NCBI GenBank assembly: GCA_038501195.1
Contig: JBBPUQ010000002.1
Location: forward strand, 2,294,001 to 2,358,000
Reading direction: 5' to 3'
DNA: 64,000 nucleotides
Origin: Nemania diffusa
Lineage: Eukaryota; Ascomycota; Sordariomycetes; Xylariales; Xylariaceae
The position numbers and the translations under genes were made by a program. The notes beneath the pieces were generated by a model, which was given only the letters and a program-made list of their open reading frames with translations, was not told where the DNA came from and did no database searches. The first letter of the stretch is position 1, and every line of letters starts with the position of its first letter. Shown here piece by piece: positions 1-11,943 of the stretch.

Positions 1-911
1 CATAAACTGTCACTCATCGTATTCCTCACGCCGTCGCTGCCGCCCTTGTTCTTGCTACTACCATCGCCCATTGTCCGTCGTTCGTTCTTCGGGTGGCGTG
101 TCACCTGCCCTATTGACTGACTGGTCGCATTGCCCTACTTACCTGGGCTGTTGCTATCGCTATTCTAAAAGTAGCCTCGACCAGTGCTTTCGATACTAGC
201 GTATACAGCGTTTACACGGGCAGATCGTGCGAGATCGAGGCAAGCCGAAAACAGTGGAAACGTTACAGGGGCGGCTAGCAGCCTTTACAGCCTGTTTTTC
301 CCCCATGCCCTTCTAATACCTTACCTAAATCAGGTACTGCATGCATGCATATAGGGCCCCATTGTACCTAGGTACTGCCCAACCACAGCAAACACAACCG
401 GCCCTCCAGCCAGTCGTAACGTACAGGGTCCTGCACCTAACAAAAACGACAGGGTCTCTTTACCTGCTCAGCTCTGGTCGACGACTGTCTGTTGTCCACA
501 ACAACCTTTGACCTGTGAGTAGCCGTCGCCCCGTAAGCCCTTCTCCCCATTGGTCTGTCGCACACCCATACCACTACCACTACCACTACCAACCACCACT
601 ACTACCACTACCACTCTCACCACCATCATTCTTGCTCTTCTGTGGTGTTGTGTTCCCACCGACACTATTGTCAATTTCACTCGCTCAAGTTCTTGTCATG
701 TTTACATTAAATAAAAGCTCGCGATTTTCTTAGCCATTACGCGTTTGTCCACGTTAGGTCCCTAGTTAGGGGTCAACCTCATTGCTTGCTTGTTTGTGCC
801 CCCTTCAACTTTCGTGCTGGTCACAACCTATGAATTGCCCTAGTCAAGGCCGACGTTTCTTCATGAGCAGTGCGAAATGCCATCTACTAACTCGACTGTA
901 TACACAGGAGC
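1..911. promoter_or_regulatory. upstream region of the chitin synthase gene
   Basis: No convincing gene was seen here. The stretch immediately before the start codon at 912 is pyrimidine-rich and contains a short CCACTA-type repeat. It probably holds the promoter and 5' leader of the chitin synthase gene. Small ORFs in this part are low-complexity and lie on both strands, so I treat them as chance. No upstream intron could be proven. Confidence 0.5.
570..625 (+). repeat. CCACTA hexanucleotide repeat
   Basis: An imperfect array of CCACTA/CCACCA units lies about 300 bp before the chitin synthase start codon. It explains the Tyr/His-rich and Val/Gly-rich small ORFs on the two strands. Confidence 0.8.
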
Positions 912-3900
912 ATGTCTCTCCCTGAGCGACCCGGGGCCCTGAGCCCATCATACGAGCAGCGAAATGCATACCGACAGTCTCCCGCGCGACGCAGCCGTCC
1001 GACGGACGTCGAGACTGGAGCATACTACGCTGCGCCCACTCGTCCTTCGAACCAGCATCAGCGTGTTGCATCAGCAAATTCTTTTCCCGAGACAATTCGA
1101 AATCCTGAGGTGATTCCAGATAGGGAGCCTTTGTCGCCAACTGATGATCAGATCCCTGGCCACGGAGTTCCGACGCGCAAACGAAGTCTTATACGCCCCG
1201 AACGTAACAGGATAGACAGGGATCACCCAAACTACCATTATCGAAAGCATGCCGCTCAAATGGACACTCTTCCATCATCAACCGGCAATGATCCGATCTA
1301 CGAAGACGTGGAGAGTAGTGCTAAGTTATCAGGAGAACGAAGTGTAGGTGCTACTTCGGACAGCTCACCACCACGAGAACGTGGTGAAGATCCAGAGAAA
1401 GCCAAGGGAAGATCCCATGCTTCACGCCGGCGACGTTCCACCGGTCACAGGGCATCGAAGTTGGCAAAGGAGTCGAAACGGAATAAGCCTAAAGAGACAA
1501 TCCGACCGCCAAGTATATGGAATGGCTACTGTGCCATTATCACGTTCTGGTGCCCTGACTTCATTCTCGGTTTCTGTGGTTTCCGGTCAAAGGCCCAGAG
1601 AAGAGCTTGGAGAGAGAAAATGGGGTTGATCAGCCTCATCCTTTACCTCATGGCGTTTGTTGGGTTCTTGACGTTTGGGTTCACCGAAGTAGTATGCTCA
1701 ACCCCTGGTGTTCGGCTTCATATCAACGATGTTTCCGACGGCTTTATGATATTCCATGGAGTCGCATACGATTTGACCAAATCAGCCCATCCCCCTGCTG
1801 ACGGTATTCCACTACGACCAGATGGGCGATACCCCAATATTCTCTACGATATTCCAAACGAGAGCTATGGTGGCCGGGATGGAAGTTTCATGTTTCAAAA
1901 TGTGAACGGCAAATGCAAAGGTCTCATAACAGCAGCTGACAATTCTGACGTTCCTACTAATAGCGACGGTGATTTGGCGTGGTATTTCCCCTGTACCACG
2001 TTTGCCCAAGACGGGTCATCCAAGCCAAACTTTACGTGGCCATACTATACGGGTTATGCCTGTCATACCACCCAGACAGCCCGAGATACATTTTATCTGC
2101 AACTCAAGGGCACCGGTGATGTTTTCTTCACGTGGGAAGACTTGAAGAACAACTCGCGCAACTTGGTTGTTTACTCGGGCCAAGTTCTTGACTTGAATCT
2201 CCTGAACTGGTTCAACGAGGACGAAGTGAAAATTCCTGACCGCTTCAAGGAGTTGAGAGATACGACCACCGCCGGCAACGCTGCTATCCGTGGGCGCGAC
2301 GTTACTCGGGCATTTTCTAATGCTGACGACAAACAAATGGCCGAATGCTTTGAGGAAATTATCAAGGTTGGAACTGTAGACACGGAAACTGTTGGGTGCA
2401 TTGCATCCAAGGTCGTCCTCTACGTATCTTTGGCCCTTATTCTATCCGTGGTTGCCGCAAGATTTGGTTTGGCTCTTTTGTTCCAATGGTTCTTCAGTCG
2501 CAAATACGCAGCGACAAAGACCTCACAAACTGCAGACAAGAAAAAGCGAAATCGCCAAATCGAGGATTGGACGGAGGATATATATCGTGCGCCAGTGCGG
2601 ATGCCTGGGGACATCAACAGTAGCTACGGTGGCTCTGATAGAATCAGCAAGCGAACCAGCATACTACCTACCACTTCACGTTTCTCGGCTGTGTACGGAC
2701 CCGGTAGTGAGAGAAGCAGTCGGCCACCGCAGCCCACTACGATGGCGAGCCAGGCATCCACTGGGCCTCTGCTTCATCCTAACTCGATGTACAGACAGGG
2801 GAACGACAGCAGGGCCAGTATGCTCCGGTCAGATACTTACGGTGGCGCCGCGAGTCCCACGGATGTGTACGGCCCCGCCGGGTTTATTCATGAGGCTGTT
2901 GTTCCTCAGCCGCCTTCTGACTATCAACCATTTGGCTTTCCCCTGATCCATTCCATCTGCTTAGTTACAGCCTACTCCGAGGGCGAACTCGGCCTTCGTA
3001 CTACTCTAGACTCTATTGCTATGACGGATTATCCTAACAGCCACAAGGTCATCCTCGTTATTTGCGATGGTCTCATTAAAGGCCACGGCGAAACGATTTC
3101 GACTCCAGACGTATGCCTGGGAATGATGAAGGACCATACAGTTCCCCCCAATGAAGTTGAAGCGTTTTCCTATGTTGCTGTAGCCAGTGGCTCAAAGAGA
3201 CACAATATGGCTAAAGTATACGCTGGTTTCTACGATTATGGCGCTAAGTCGGCTATTCCGTTAGACAAACAGCAAAGGGTACCCATGATGCTCGTCGTCA
3301 AATGCGGTACCCCTGATGAGTCTACCAAGTCTAAACCCGGAAATAGAGGAAAGCGCGACAGTCAAATCATTTTAATGTCATTCCTTCAAAAGGTCATGTT
3401 TGATGAGCGAATGTCAGAATTGGAGTTTGAAATGTTCAACGGTCTCTGGAAGGTCACGGGCATATCGCCTGATTACTACGAGGCCGTTCTCATGGTCGAT
3501 GCTGACACTAAAATCTTCCCCGATAGCTTGACCCATATGCTGTGTGCCTTGGTACGGGATCCGGACATCATGGGTCTGTGTGGTGAGACGAAGATCGCCA
3601 ACAAGAAGCAGAGTTGGGTCACAGCCATACAGGTGTTCGAGTACTTCATCTCCCATCACCAGTCCAAGTCCTTTGAGTCTGTTTTCGGTGGTGTTACCTG
3701 TCTGCCTGGTTGTTTCTGCATGTACCGCATCAAGGCCCCCAAGGCCCAGAATTTCTGGGTTCCTATCTTGGCTAATCCTGACATCGTGGAACACTACTCG
3801 GAGAATGTGGTTGATACCCTACACACGAAGAATCTATTGCTGCTTGGTGAGGACCGATACTTAACTACGCTCATGTTACGGACCTTTCCCAAGCGTAAAC

Positions 3901-4625
3901 AAGTCTTCGTTCCGCAGGCTGTTTGCAAGACAACTGTTCCAGACGAGTTCAGCGTGCTACTTTCGCAGCGGCGAAGATGGATTAACTCGACCGTCCACAA
4001 TTTAATGGAATTGGTTCTCGTCAAAGATCTTTGTGGTACATTTTGCTTTAGTATGCAATTCATAGTCTTCATCGACTTGATTGGTACTCTCGTGTTACCA
4101 GCAGCTATTGCATTCACTATCTATGTTGGTAAGGTTATCTTCTTATCCCTAAAATTGACTCCCGTTTCTAACATGTCAATAGTTGTTATATCCATCGTTG
4201 GTCCGACGGTGCAGATCATCCCCCTTGTTCTCTTGGCGCTCATTCTTGGTCTCCCTGCGGTTCTCATCGTGGTTACGGCTCACTCCTGGACGTATGTCAT
4301 GTGGATGGCTATCTATCTACTATCCCTTCCTATCTGGAACTTTGTTCTTCCCGCCTACGCCTTTTGGAAATTCGACGATTTCTCCTGGGGTGATACTCGA
4401 AAGACAGCTGGTGAAAAGACTAAGAAAGCTGGTATCGAGTATGAAGGCGAGTTTGATAGCAGCAAAATCAAGATGCGAAGATGGGCCGAATTTGAGCGCG
4501 AACGACGGTCGCGTGATAACTTCTGGAGCTCACGGGAAAGTGTTGCAGGTGGTGGTAATTGGTCCAGAGGGCCTGGTACGATGTCCCAGCACCCATACGA
4601 CGATCAATTCTACCAGGACATGTAA
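912..4625 (+). CDS. chs-4: chitin synthase, class IV (Chs3/CHS-4 type)
   Basis: This 1237-residue single-exon ORF encodes a membrane chitin synthase that polymerises UDP-GlcNAc at the plasma membrane. Seen in order: a basic, disordered N-terminus (about 1-230); membrane segments near 237-257 and 500-528 flanking an extracytoplasmic stretch; and the GT2 catalytic core. The core holds VDADT with the metal-binding DAD at 863-865, [13 protein letters not shown] at 980-984 and QRRRW at 1019-1023. Several C-terminal membrane segments follow (about 1040-1160). The length and the paired N-terminal membrane segments without a myosin motor fit class IV (yeast Chs3, Neurospora CHS-4) rather than classes V and VII or the shorter classes I-III. 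All expected catalytic motifs are present. The first ATG of the frame was used as the start. The class IV label rests on family recall, not an alignment. Confidence 0.93.
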   Translation: MSLPERPGALSPSYEQRNAYRQSPARRSRPTDVETGAYYAAPTRPSNQHQRVASANSFPETIRNPEVIPDREPLSPTDDQIPGHGVPTRKRSLIRPERNRIDRDHPNYHYRKHAAQMDTLPSSTGNDPIYEDVESSAKLSGERSVGATSDSSPPRERGEDPEKAKGRSHASRRRRSTGHRASKLAKESKRNKPKETIRPPSIWNGYCAIITFWCPDFILGFCGFRSKAQRRAWREKMGLISLILYLMAFVGFLTFGFTEVVCSTPGVRLHINDVSDGFMIFHGVAYDLTKSAHPPADGIPLRPDGRYPNILYDIPNESYGGRDGSFMFQNVNGKCKGLITAADNSDVPTNSDGDLAWYFPCTTFAQDGSSKPNFTWPYYTGYACHTTQTARDTFYLQLKGTGDVFFTWEDLKNNSRNLVVYSGQVLDLNLLNWFNEDEVKIPDRFKELRDTTTAGNAAIRGRDVTRAFSNADDKQMAECFEEIIKVGTVDTETVGCIASKVVLYVSLALILSVVAARFGLALLFQWFFSRKYAATKTSQTADKKKRNRQIEDWTEDIYRAPVRMPGDINSSYGGSDRISKRTSILPTTSRFSAVYGPGSERSSRPPQPTTMASQASTGPLLHPNSMYRQGNDSRASMLRSDTYGGAASPTDVYGPAGFIHEAVVPQPPSDYQPFGFPLIHSICLVTAYSEGELGLRTTLDSIAMTDYPNSHKVILVICDGLIKGHGETISTPDVCLGMMKDHTVPPNEVEAFSYVAVASGSKRHNMAKVYAGFYDYGAKSAIPLDKQQRVPMMLVVKCGTPDESTKSKPGNRGKRDSQIILMSFLQKVMFDERMSELEFEMFNGLWKVTGISPDYYEAVLMVDADTKIFPDSLTHMLCALVRDPDIMGLCGETKIANKKQSWVTAIQVFEYFISHHQSKSFESVFGGVTCLPGCFCMYRIKAPKAQNFWVPILANPDIVEHYSENVVDTLHTKNLLLLGEDRYLTTLMLRTFPKRKQVFVPQAVCKTTVPDEFSVLLSQRRRWINSTVHNLMELVLVKDLCGTFCFSMQFIVFIDLIGTLVLPAAIAFTIYVGKVIFLSLKLTPVSNMSIVVISIVGPTVQIIPLVLLALILGLPAVLIVVTAHSWTYVMWMAIYLLSLPIWNFVLPAYAFWKFDDFSWGDTRKTAGEKTKKAGIEYEGEFDSSKIKMRRWAEFERERRSRDNFWSSRESVAGGGNWSRGPGTMSQHPYDDQFYQDM

Positions 4626-7600
4626 GAGTGAAGTAGCTTTGGGCCACGAGGATTTTTTGGGCGTCATTCTGCCGATATTGTTCTGCCCGCAGAGCATGTG
4701 ACCAGATTATTCCGCGACTTGACTGGCTTGCTCATATCAGGCTGCAAGCACGCCTGTGACTAGATATATATGGGATGCAGCGGCAGTGGCATGGAATGGG
4801 GCGCAATGGAGCTTATTTATTTACTTCTGTACATGGCTATTCTACAACAAACTTTACCTTAATTCTTAGAAATCAATTATTTCATTAAACTAGAACATGG
4901 CTCAATTCAGTTCATCTGTGAGGGCTGGCCACTGACAACATAAACTCCAACCGCTGTTTCTTACTTTGATCGTCTCGTGATGAGCATGGTGAAATAATGC
5001 TGTCGTTAGTCGTTGTATGGAAACAACTCCCAGTGGCACGGATCGTGTGCCACAAGCAACTTGTGAGACAGCCACTCCCGAGCCTATTTACTTAGCCTGG
5101 CCTATGTATTCGGTAGGTATTCGTCACACAAGACGCAGGCGGCGCGGACGCGGACGCAGTGCAACCGGACTAGTCGATCGATCGGGCCCGCGTACACTTA
5201 TACCCACTACATTACCAAACAGACTCAAATAAACTTAAAATAAATATTCTATAATTGAGTACGAAAACTAAAAGAGCCCAGTATGAGTCTAGCCGTGATA
5301 TAAGCCGATAGGCAGGACGTGAGCAGGCTTTCACCATCGGTATCAATATGTCACGGGCACCCTGTGCACTTAGGTAAGCTTATGCATTATATAGGTACTA
5401 TGTCAACATTGATTTTTTTTTTCTTTATCTCTGGATGGGCCCCCAAGTTGTCTCGGGTGGGTTGGCTTTCATTCGAGGACTTGGCTCGGCCCTTGTCCCT
5501 TGTGTCCCTACATACTGCATACTCATCCCAGTTTCGTCGACCAGTTAGACCACAGACCGTGTCAACGCGCGCAGAGAGCATGTACTCATGGTAATCTGCG
5601 CGCCAATTCTCGAAAATACTTGGTTAGCCTGACGAAGCGAGAAGGAAAAGCATTAATAGGCGTTTTTTCTCTCTCTTGTACCCAACGTCCTTACGTATTG
5701 ATTGAGCTGTAGGATTTCTTCTTCGGTCGACGAACCGGTTTTTTTCTCCCCACGTGTCCCTTTTTTTTTTGGTCACATTTCATATTTCCCAGGTAGTTGA
5801 AGAATGCGTGGCGTTTTTCCCTCAAAGTACCTATCTACAGCGCTGTACGAGCGAGGGGGTGATTATGCAGAGTTTCCGCTGTCTGACGAGGGGTGCGAAC
5901 CACTCTGCCGGGCCCGACGATTAGGATTGGGTGGACAGTTCTATCACATTACCTATCCCGCTGATGAGAACCCGACTGATGCAAAACTGACGGATAGTTT
6001 TCGTTTCCGGCTTTTTAAATCATACCTGTCATATTTTCATTTAACACCTTTGGCTTATTCCTAGTTCCCGCAGTTCCGATGTCATATTTTAAAGCGAACA
6101 TGGCGCAGTAAAATACTAACGTATCAATATCAAGATTACGTTCGTATTCTAGCACGCACTTCTTCCAGACGTCGCCGGGAAAACGCCTGCATGTGAAGAA
6201 AGAGTACAATAGTCTGATATATGAGATAGACATGAGATGTAGATGTACATATTTTAACTTCGACATGGCGAACATGGCGCATCAGTAATAAAGGCAAACA
6301 GCTACTTATAACACTGTCGGCAGTGGTCAATACTCCAGATCGATGCAAGATCACGCAGGTCTCGCCGCATCCAGCCAAAACGAAAAAAACTCACCAGTTG
6401 TGGCGTCGATATGTGCCCGAGGCAGCCAGTACAGGCAAAGAAGTTGCCGCCTTCTTTCTCGCGCGCCTACCGGTTGGGTGCGCTACTATCTGCAGGACCA
6501 GTGCAGCCTGAAAGCAAATACCCCGACCGGGGGGTTTTCTGGCATTGCCACGCCTCGCAGTTGCGTTGGGGACGATGCTGTACCACCACAGAGGCTCTCT
6601 CGAACGCGAGTCTCGGAAATAGCTAGTTTTCTTCAACTCCGAGGCCCATTAATCTCAGTAACAGCTTGACGATTCTGTTGCTAATTAAACTGGCTGCCTG
6701 GAGCCGCTATTAACAAAAGTACAAAATGCCGAGACTGGCAAGTATCTTGTCCAGGTGCTTCATGTTGGCACCAGTGTCTCGAATCCTGGTGGATATTCGA
6801 CCCTGAGAGGCAATTGGAGGGGGGATTAGGCCCCAAGGCGCCCCATTGAGTGCCGTTGCGTGCCACTGAGTAGGATTGAAACCTAGTATCATGTCGGCTC
6901 GGATAGGTTATAGGAGGCGTGGTTCTGATTAGCACTTGGTGGTTATCAATATGCAAGTGAGCCAACAAGCCTCATCAACGAGGTAGAGATTCACACGGCG
7001 GCGGGTTAGGCCGGCCAATACAAAGCGATTGTCTTAAACTGCCTTTCACCGGCTACGCCATCGACGCCCTTCTCACCTGCCTGAGGCGGCAAAACACGGT
7101 GCCGAACAAAGGCGCTTCTGCCCTGCCAACAGAGGTCGAGGTACTTATTGGTTGAGTCACGGATCCTGCTGATTGCAACCGTTATTGGGGGGCAGAAACT
7201 GATGTATCACTAAAGTACTCTCGGGGCCATGTCACGATGAAGGGTGCGAGCACGCGGGCTTGCTTCGACTCACCGACAGATGTGCGTGCGCTTATACGCA
7301 GTACCTGGGCAGCCTAGAGAGTTGCGCGTCACAGCTGAAAACGCGCGAAAATGTTCACCCCCGCGGAACCCCCCCTCCTCCCCCCCTAGGCGGCTTCTAG
7401 ACCAATGTTTGTGAGGCCGCTAGACCATAGGAAGCAACCCATGACGGTGTACCAATGGGAATGCCGTAGATAACATATCATCCCCGGACTGTGGCTTCAG
7501 GTTAGAAGCATTTAGGTTGATAGCCGGCTGAACCCCTTGCGCTCGAAGCCGGGGGAAAACCAGATAAAGTGTGACAGGGAAGAAGTAGGGAAGAGGGAGG

Positions 7601-8689
7601 TTAGGTATGTGAGGGAGTTATCCGGTGTACGCATATGTGCGTATGTGTGTAAGATGTCGATATGTGATGGCCAGGGTTGCTTCTGAGGTAAGCAACAACG
7701 GAAGAAAAAAAAAAAAAAAAAGACCCTTTTAACCACTGAGGCATCAGCGCTTATCCTGTCTCTCGATCTATAGTAGTGAAGACATAATATTCCGGCTGGA
7801 ATTGGGAGATATGTCGCGGCGGTTGCATATGTATGTAAAAGGAGTCTCATACCAACAAATGGTGTATTAATGAGATCAAGTCGAATCGAGCCCACAATGA
7901 CCGTCCACGTTGTCGTCTTCGAGTTCGCCTTGCTTAGATAACAGAGCACTGGGAGGTACTTGAAGTGCTACATGGATGTGTGTATGTAAGTATGTAAGAG
8001 GCATGTATTCACTATTACCTTATGTAGATTGTCTCGGGCGGAGATCATCGAATTATTTAGCTGCTGTAGGTATTACCATGTCTCAGATGTTGCGGGTAGT
8101 AGCCACAGATAGCCTATTGGCGGTAGGTACCTATGTATTCTGTAGATACATCCTTGGTTGTCTTACGGTAGGTAGATAGCTACCTGTTGGGCGGGTCAAC
8201 ACCACCTGTCTAGACCCTAGACTCTACCTACATAGGTAGGTAGTCTGGATACCTTAGGTAGACTCTAGTTAGGTCTCTTATGTAGACTAGATACCAGGGA
8301 CCTACACCTACCATACACTCACTCGGCGGGAGGAAACACCCGTTATTCGCTACCTGGGTACCTACCCTGCCTCGTTCCCCTGTTATGGAGGGGGTTCCCG
8401 GTTCGTCGTCGACTGCAGTGAACTCCACCTCCTCTACTCGCGTGCCGAGCCAATGAGCCAACACCATTCGCTTACACTATGCCATCTCCAGCGCCATCTG
8501 CATTCCCGCTGTTCATCTACATACCTTGCTGTCTGTAGCTACGCTGTACCTAGCCTCTCCTGCACCCCGTGATCAGTAACCAACTTATGAGTACCTATCA
8601 TCGACGACCTGGCTTGTTGCAGTGTACCATTCCTATTATTAACCTCATTCCTACATACCTACTATACATACACGCACTACATACACTAC

Positions 8690-8770
8690 ATACACACACA
8701 CACACATCCATAATACACACACACACACACACACATCCGTACATACACATATACACATATACACGCATAC
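8690..8770 (+). repeat. CA/TACA microsatellite
   Basis: Two (CA)n blocks of about 8-10 units are separated by a short spacer and followed by ACATACACATATAC-type variants. This is simple sequence in intergenic DNA. Confidence 0.9.
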
Positions 8771-8970
8771 ATGCTATCTAAGTGCGCTCTCCGTCATTCT
8801 TTGGTCATCATGAGTTGGTCTGAGAGGTAGGTATGTATAGGACCAACTACCTACCTACCTAACCCACCTCGGGCACTTTAACCTTCAAACCTAGGCCATG
8901 ATAAGCAAATCTTAATTCCTGAATACTCTTCCTTTACTTTCTATCAGAGCTAGGATTCGACAACGCGGGA

Positions 8971-9070
8971 CGCCTCCTACTCCTGCTCCTCCTCCTCCTC
9001 CTCCTCCTCCTGCTCCTGTTCCTACTCTTACTCATGCTCATACTCATGCTCATACTCATGCTCATGCTCC
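8971..9070 (+). repeat. CTC trinucleotide array followed by a CTCATGCTCATA 12-mer array
   Basis: About 45 bp of CTC/TCC triplets grade into an imperfect 12-mer repeat, CTCATGCTCATA, at about 9031-9070. This gives a pyrimidine-rich tract about 0.85 kb upstream of the WD40 ORF. Confidence 0.85.
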
Positions 9071-9894
9071 TCGGTCTCTACCAACCAACCCCCTTGGATG
9101 TGTATGCACCTCTGGCATGCATGTAGGTACCGTTGTTTGATCTGTCCTGGGCATTCGTTCGTGTCCTATCAGCGCCGGTTGGAGTTGTCTGCCTACTACC
9201 AACAGCCTACCTACATACATACATACGTGTAAAAGGGCTTGGGCCGGCTGACTATCCCCAAACAAGTCACCATCAGAGACGATCGTCATCGCTCCCGCAG
9301 TCTGCCCCCATCAGCCATCGGCCATCAGCCTAGCCTGCTCCCTGTCAGACAGACAGACACCCACCTTGAAGCATTTGTATAATACGCAGCATAACTACCT
9401 ACCTCCCTACGCATATCTACTATACCTAGTCTGACGACTACACTACCTCCCCAGCTAGGTCGTGGCTCTTGATTCCTGCAATCTCTGTCTACTATGCAGA
9501 GTATCTAGGCCGTACGTAGCGTATTCCCTTTCCCGTGCGCGCGCAAAGGAACCGCATAATCTCGTCTACCGGGCTTCTAGCAGAGGCAGTAGCATGCGAG
9601 CCGGCCTCAAACCCCAGGCGGTCGAGGGTACCTACGCTACAGCACGCAACCTGCATCGTTGATAGTCCAGAAAAGCAACCTCTTTCCACATACCTATTTA
9701 TGCTAGGAGGCTTGGCTAGTAGGTATTCGTCACCACTACCAGAACTATAGCTCTCAGATCGCCAGAGACAGTTAGTCTAGGTCGGGACCGATAACCCGGC
9801 TCGCGCTCTCATCCGCCTGTCAAGCCAAGGCCCATAAATCGCCGCCGTAGACGCATAGACGCTGCTCATCCCGCTTATTATATTACCTAGGAGA

Positions 9895-11943
9895 ATGCGC
9901 ACTCAGCACCCACCGCCTGGCTCCTCCTCTGCCCACTTCGCGTCTGATTGTCCTGCCGCCGAAGAAGATGTATCCCTACAGGCTCCCGCCGTTGGATCGA
10001 CTATATATACCTCGCCCTTCCATCTGAGCGTCTCAACAAGCCACGAGGGCCTCCCAAGCTCCGAACCGGCTTCCTTGCTCCACCTCCCTACTCATGCACA
10101 GAGTCACCACCACCCCTCCACCGCTGAAGGAGTTGACAAAGTCGAGGCCACCGACGAGAGGGGGGACAATGACCATGATATGGTAGATGTTGAGGAAGGC
10201 GGCGCGCTTTTATATGATATCGACATGGAAGAAGCCAACGACCACCCAGCCGTGTCGCCACCGCAAGGCACACCGCCGGAGCCTGATAATGCCGATGCCT
10301 CTATGGACAACGTGCCTACTCAACCATTGATGCCCATCACAGCCGGCCTTCCCATGAACCCGGCTACCGTTCCTCCTCCCCCGCCTGTCCTGCCGCAGGG
10401 TTTGGCCCAAGATGCTCTCGGCATTGACGCTAACGCGGGCGATCCTCATCCTTTCTTTGTAACAAATGCCAACCCTGGCATTCTGATGCCCGATAATCAC
10501 AACACCCTCGATTTCCTACGGCTTTGGCGGTGGTATAAAGGGCAAAACCAGCTGAGAGAGATCAGGGGCACGCCGCGTAACGATATAAGCCTAGCGAATA
10601 TAATGCAGCCAAGGATTACAAAAGAGGACCTGAAGGGCGACAAATGCGATATACAAGGCATTAACTGGCAGCATCTAGGCGTCACCAGGAAGGAGGCGCG
10701 GATATGTCGAGCCAAGACTTTCCGCAATTATACTAACAGGCCTAATTCGGACTCCTGGAACTCCTCCCTCCCCGACAGGCTACTTACTCGCCATGAGAAC
10801 TATTTTCGATTTCGGAACATGGATTTACGTACCGACGTACGTTTACTACACTTTCAACTACGTAATATTCTGGGGTGTGCTTCTCGGACGGCTGTCTATT
10901 ATCCAAGTATGAATGGAACCCTTAGGCAGCTAGATCCTACCACGGGGGTTGTTAAGACTGCTATGAAGTTTAAAGACCACGATGATGCCTCTGTTTCTAC
11001 TATAGCAGCACAAGAAGGCATCTTAATTACAGGCAGTTTCTACGGAACATATCGCTACCGCCCCATTGAGACACAAGATGAGTCTTGCTACTACGATGGG
11101 AATCTTACCGATCATATTAGCGGTATAACCAATCACGTACAAGTGACTTCGTCCCGCGGCTCGTCTGTACCCCTAGCGGCTTTTTCTTCGAATGACTCTG
11201 GGTTCCGAATCATCGACTTATCCAGGAACGAAAAGATTCTTGATATGGCATATAGTCATGCGATTAACTGCACTGCCCTTAGCCCAGACAAGAGACTTCG
11301 CGTTATGGTTGGCGACGCGCGAAAGGTTACGATTGCAGACGCCGAAACCGGTGAAACCCTCCAAACTCTCACGGGGCATAGAGATTATGGTTTTGCTTGT
11401 GCTTGGGCACCAAATGGTTGGACCGTAGCCACAGGTAATCAAGATAAAACCGTTCGAATTTGGGATGCTCGAAAATGGACGAATAGCAATGGTGATGGCC
11501 TCAGCGTTAGTGTATTGCGAAGCGAGATTGCAGGTGTCCGCAGCTTACATTTCTCCCCGCTCGGCTCTGGGAAACGGCTGCTTCTCGCGGCTGAAGAAGC
11601 AGATGTAATCAACATTATCGATGCGGAAACATTCAACTCCAAGCAGACACACGAGATATTTGGTGAGCTTGCCGGCGTGTCTTTCACTGACGCCGGTCGA
11701 GAGATCATAGCCCTGTCGAGTGATCCGGTACGCGGAGGAGTACTATGTTTCGAACGATGTGACCACGGAGCGGAAGACACATTCAGTTACGCAGCGAGAC
11801 AGTATTCACGGGATTTGTGGTGGCGTTCTCCAGGCTACGACTGGTTACCAACGCCTGAACAGGTTGTGAACCACCCAAGCTCAGAGGTGACCATGATGGA
11901 AAAACGACGGCAAGCGGCCATGAACGAAGACTTTTTCTTTTAA
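9895..11943 (+). CDS. WD40-repeat protein (DUF2415-like C-terminal part)
   Basis: This 682-residue single-exon protein starts with about 190 residues rich in Pro, Ser, Asp and Glu that look disordered. A central region follows, then a beta-propeller-like part from about residue 310. The clearest WD40 unit is near 490-530: a TLTGH start, then a core ending RIWDARKW. The next segment (about 543-590, SLHFSP then IIDAE) resembles the short fungal domain DUF2415, known in WD40 proteins. The C-terminus ends in a charged tail with four terminal residues DFFF. It probably acts as a scaffold for protein contacts; no partner can be named. The first ATG of the frame (9895) was taken. Because the early part is low-complexity, translation could start further in. 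Confidence 0.82.
   Translation: MRTQHPPPGSSSAHFASDCPAAEEDVSLQAPAVGSTIYTSPFHLSVSTSHEGLPSSEPASLLHLPTHAQSHHHPSTAEGVDKVEATDERGDNDHDMVDVEEGGALLYDIDMEEANDHPAVSPPQGTPPEPDNADASMDNVPTQPLMPITAGLPMNPATVPPPPPVLPQGLAQDALGIDANAGDPHPFFVTNANPGILMPDNHNTLDFLRLWRWYKGQNQLREIRGTPRNDISLANIMQPRITKEDLKGDKCDIQGINWQHLGVTRKEARICRAKTFRNYTNRPNSDSWNSSLPDRLLTRHENYFRFRNMDLRTDVRLLHFQLRNILGCASRTAVYYPSMNGTLRQLDPTTGVVKTAMKFKDHDDASVSTIAAQEGILITGSFYGTYRYRPIETQDESCYYDGNLTDHISGITNHVQVTSSRGSSVPLAAFSSNDSGFRIIDLSRNEKILDMAYSHAINCTALSPDKRLRVMVGDARKVTIADAETGETLQTLTGHRDYGFACAWAPNGWTVATGNQDKTVRIWDARKWTNSNGDGLSVSVLRSEIAGVRSLHFSPLGSGKRLLLAAEEADVINIIDAETFNSKQTHEIFGELAGVSFTDAGREIIALSSDPVRGGVLCFERCDHGAEDTFSYAARQYSRDLWWRSPGYDWLPTPEQVVNHPSSEVTMMEKRRQAAMNEDFFF

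Larger units (their letters stand above)
4626..9894. other. gene-free intergenic region
   Basis: No ORF here looks like a protein and none is supported by splice signals. The proximal part (to about 5000) is the probable 3' UTR of the chitin synthase. The rest has homopolymer runs (T near 5411 and 5761, A near 7704), microsatellites (8.69-9.07 kb) and, from about 8 kb, many TACCTA/TAGGTA words. The last 1-1.5 kb probably includes the promoter and leader of the WD40 gene. A 21-bp near-palindrome occurs at about 5033-5053. No tRNA was recognised. Confidence 0.5.

Noticed and set aside
468..733. Small ORFs with Val/Gly or Tyr/His runs upstream of the chitin synthase
   Set aside because: They are translations of the CCACTA repeat.
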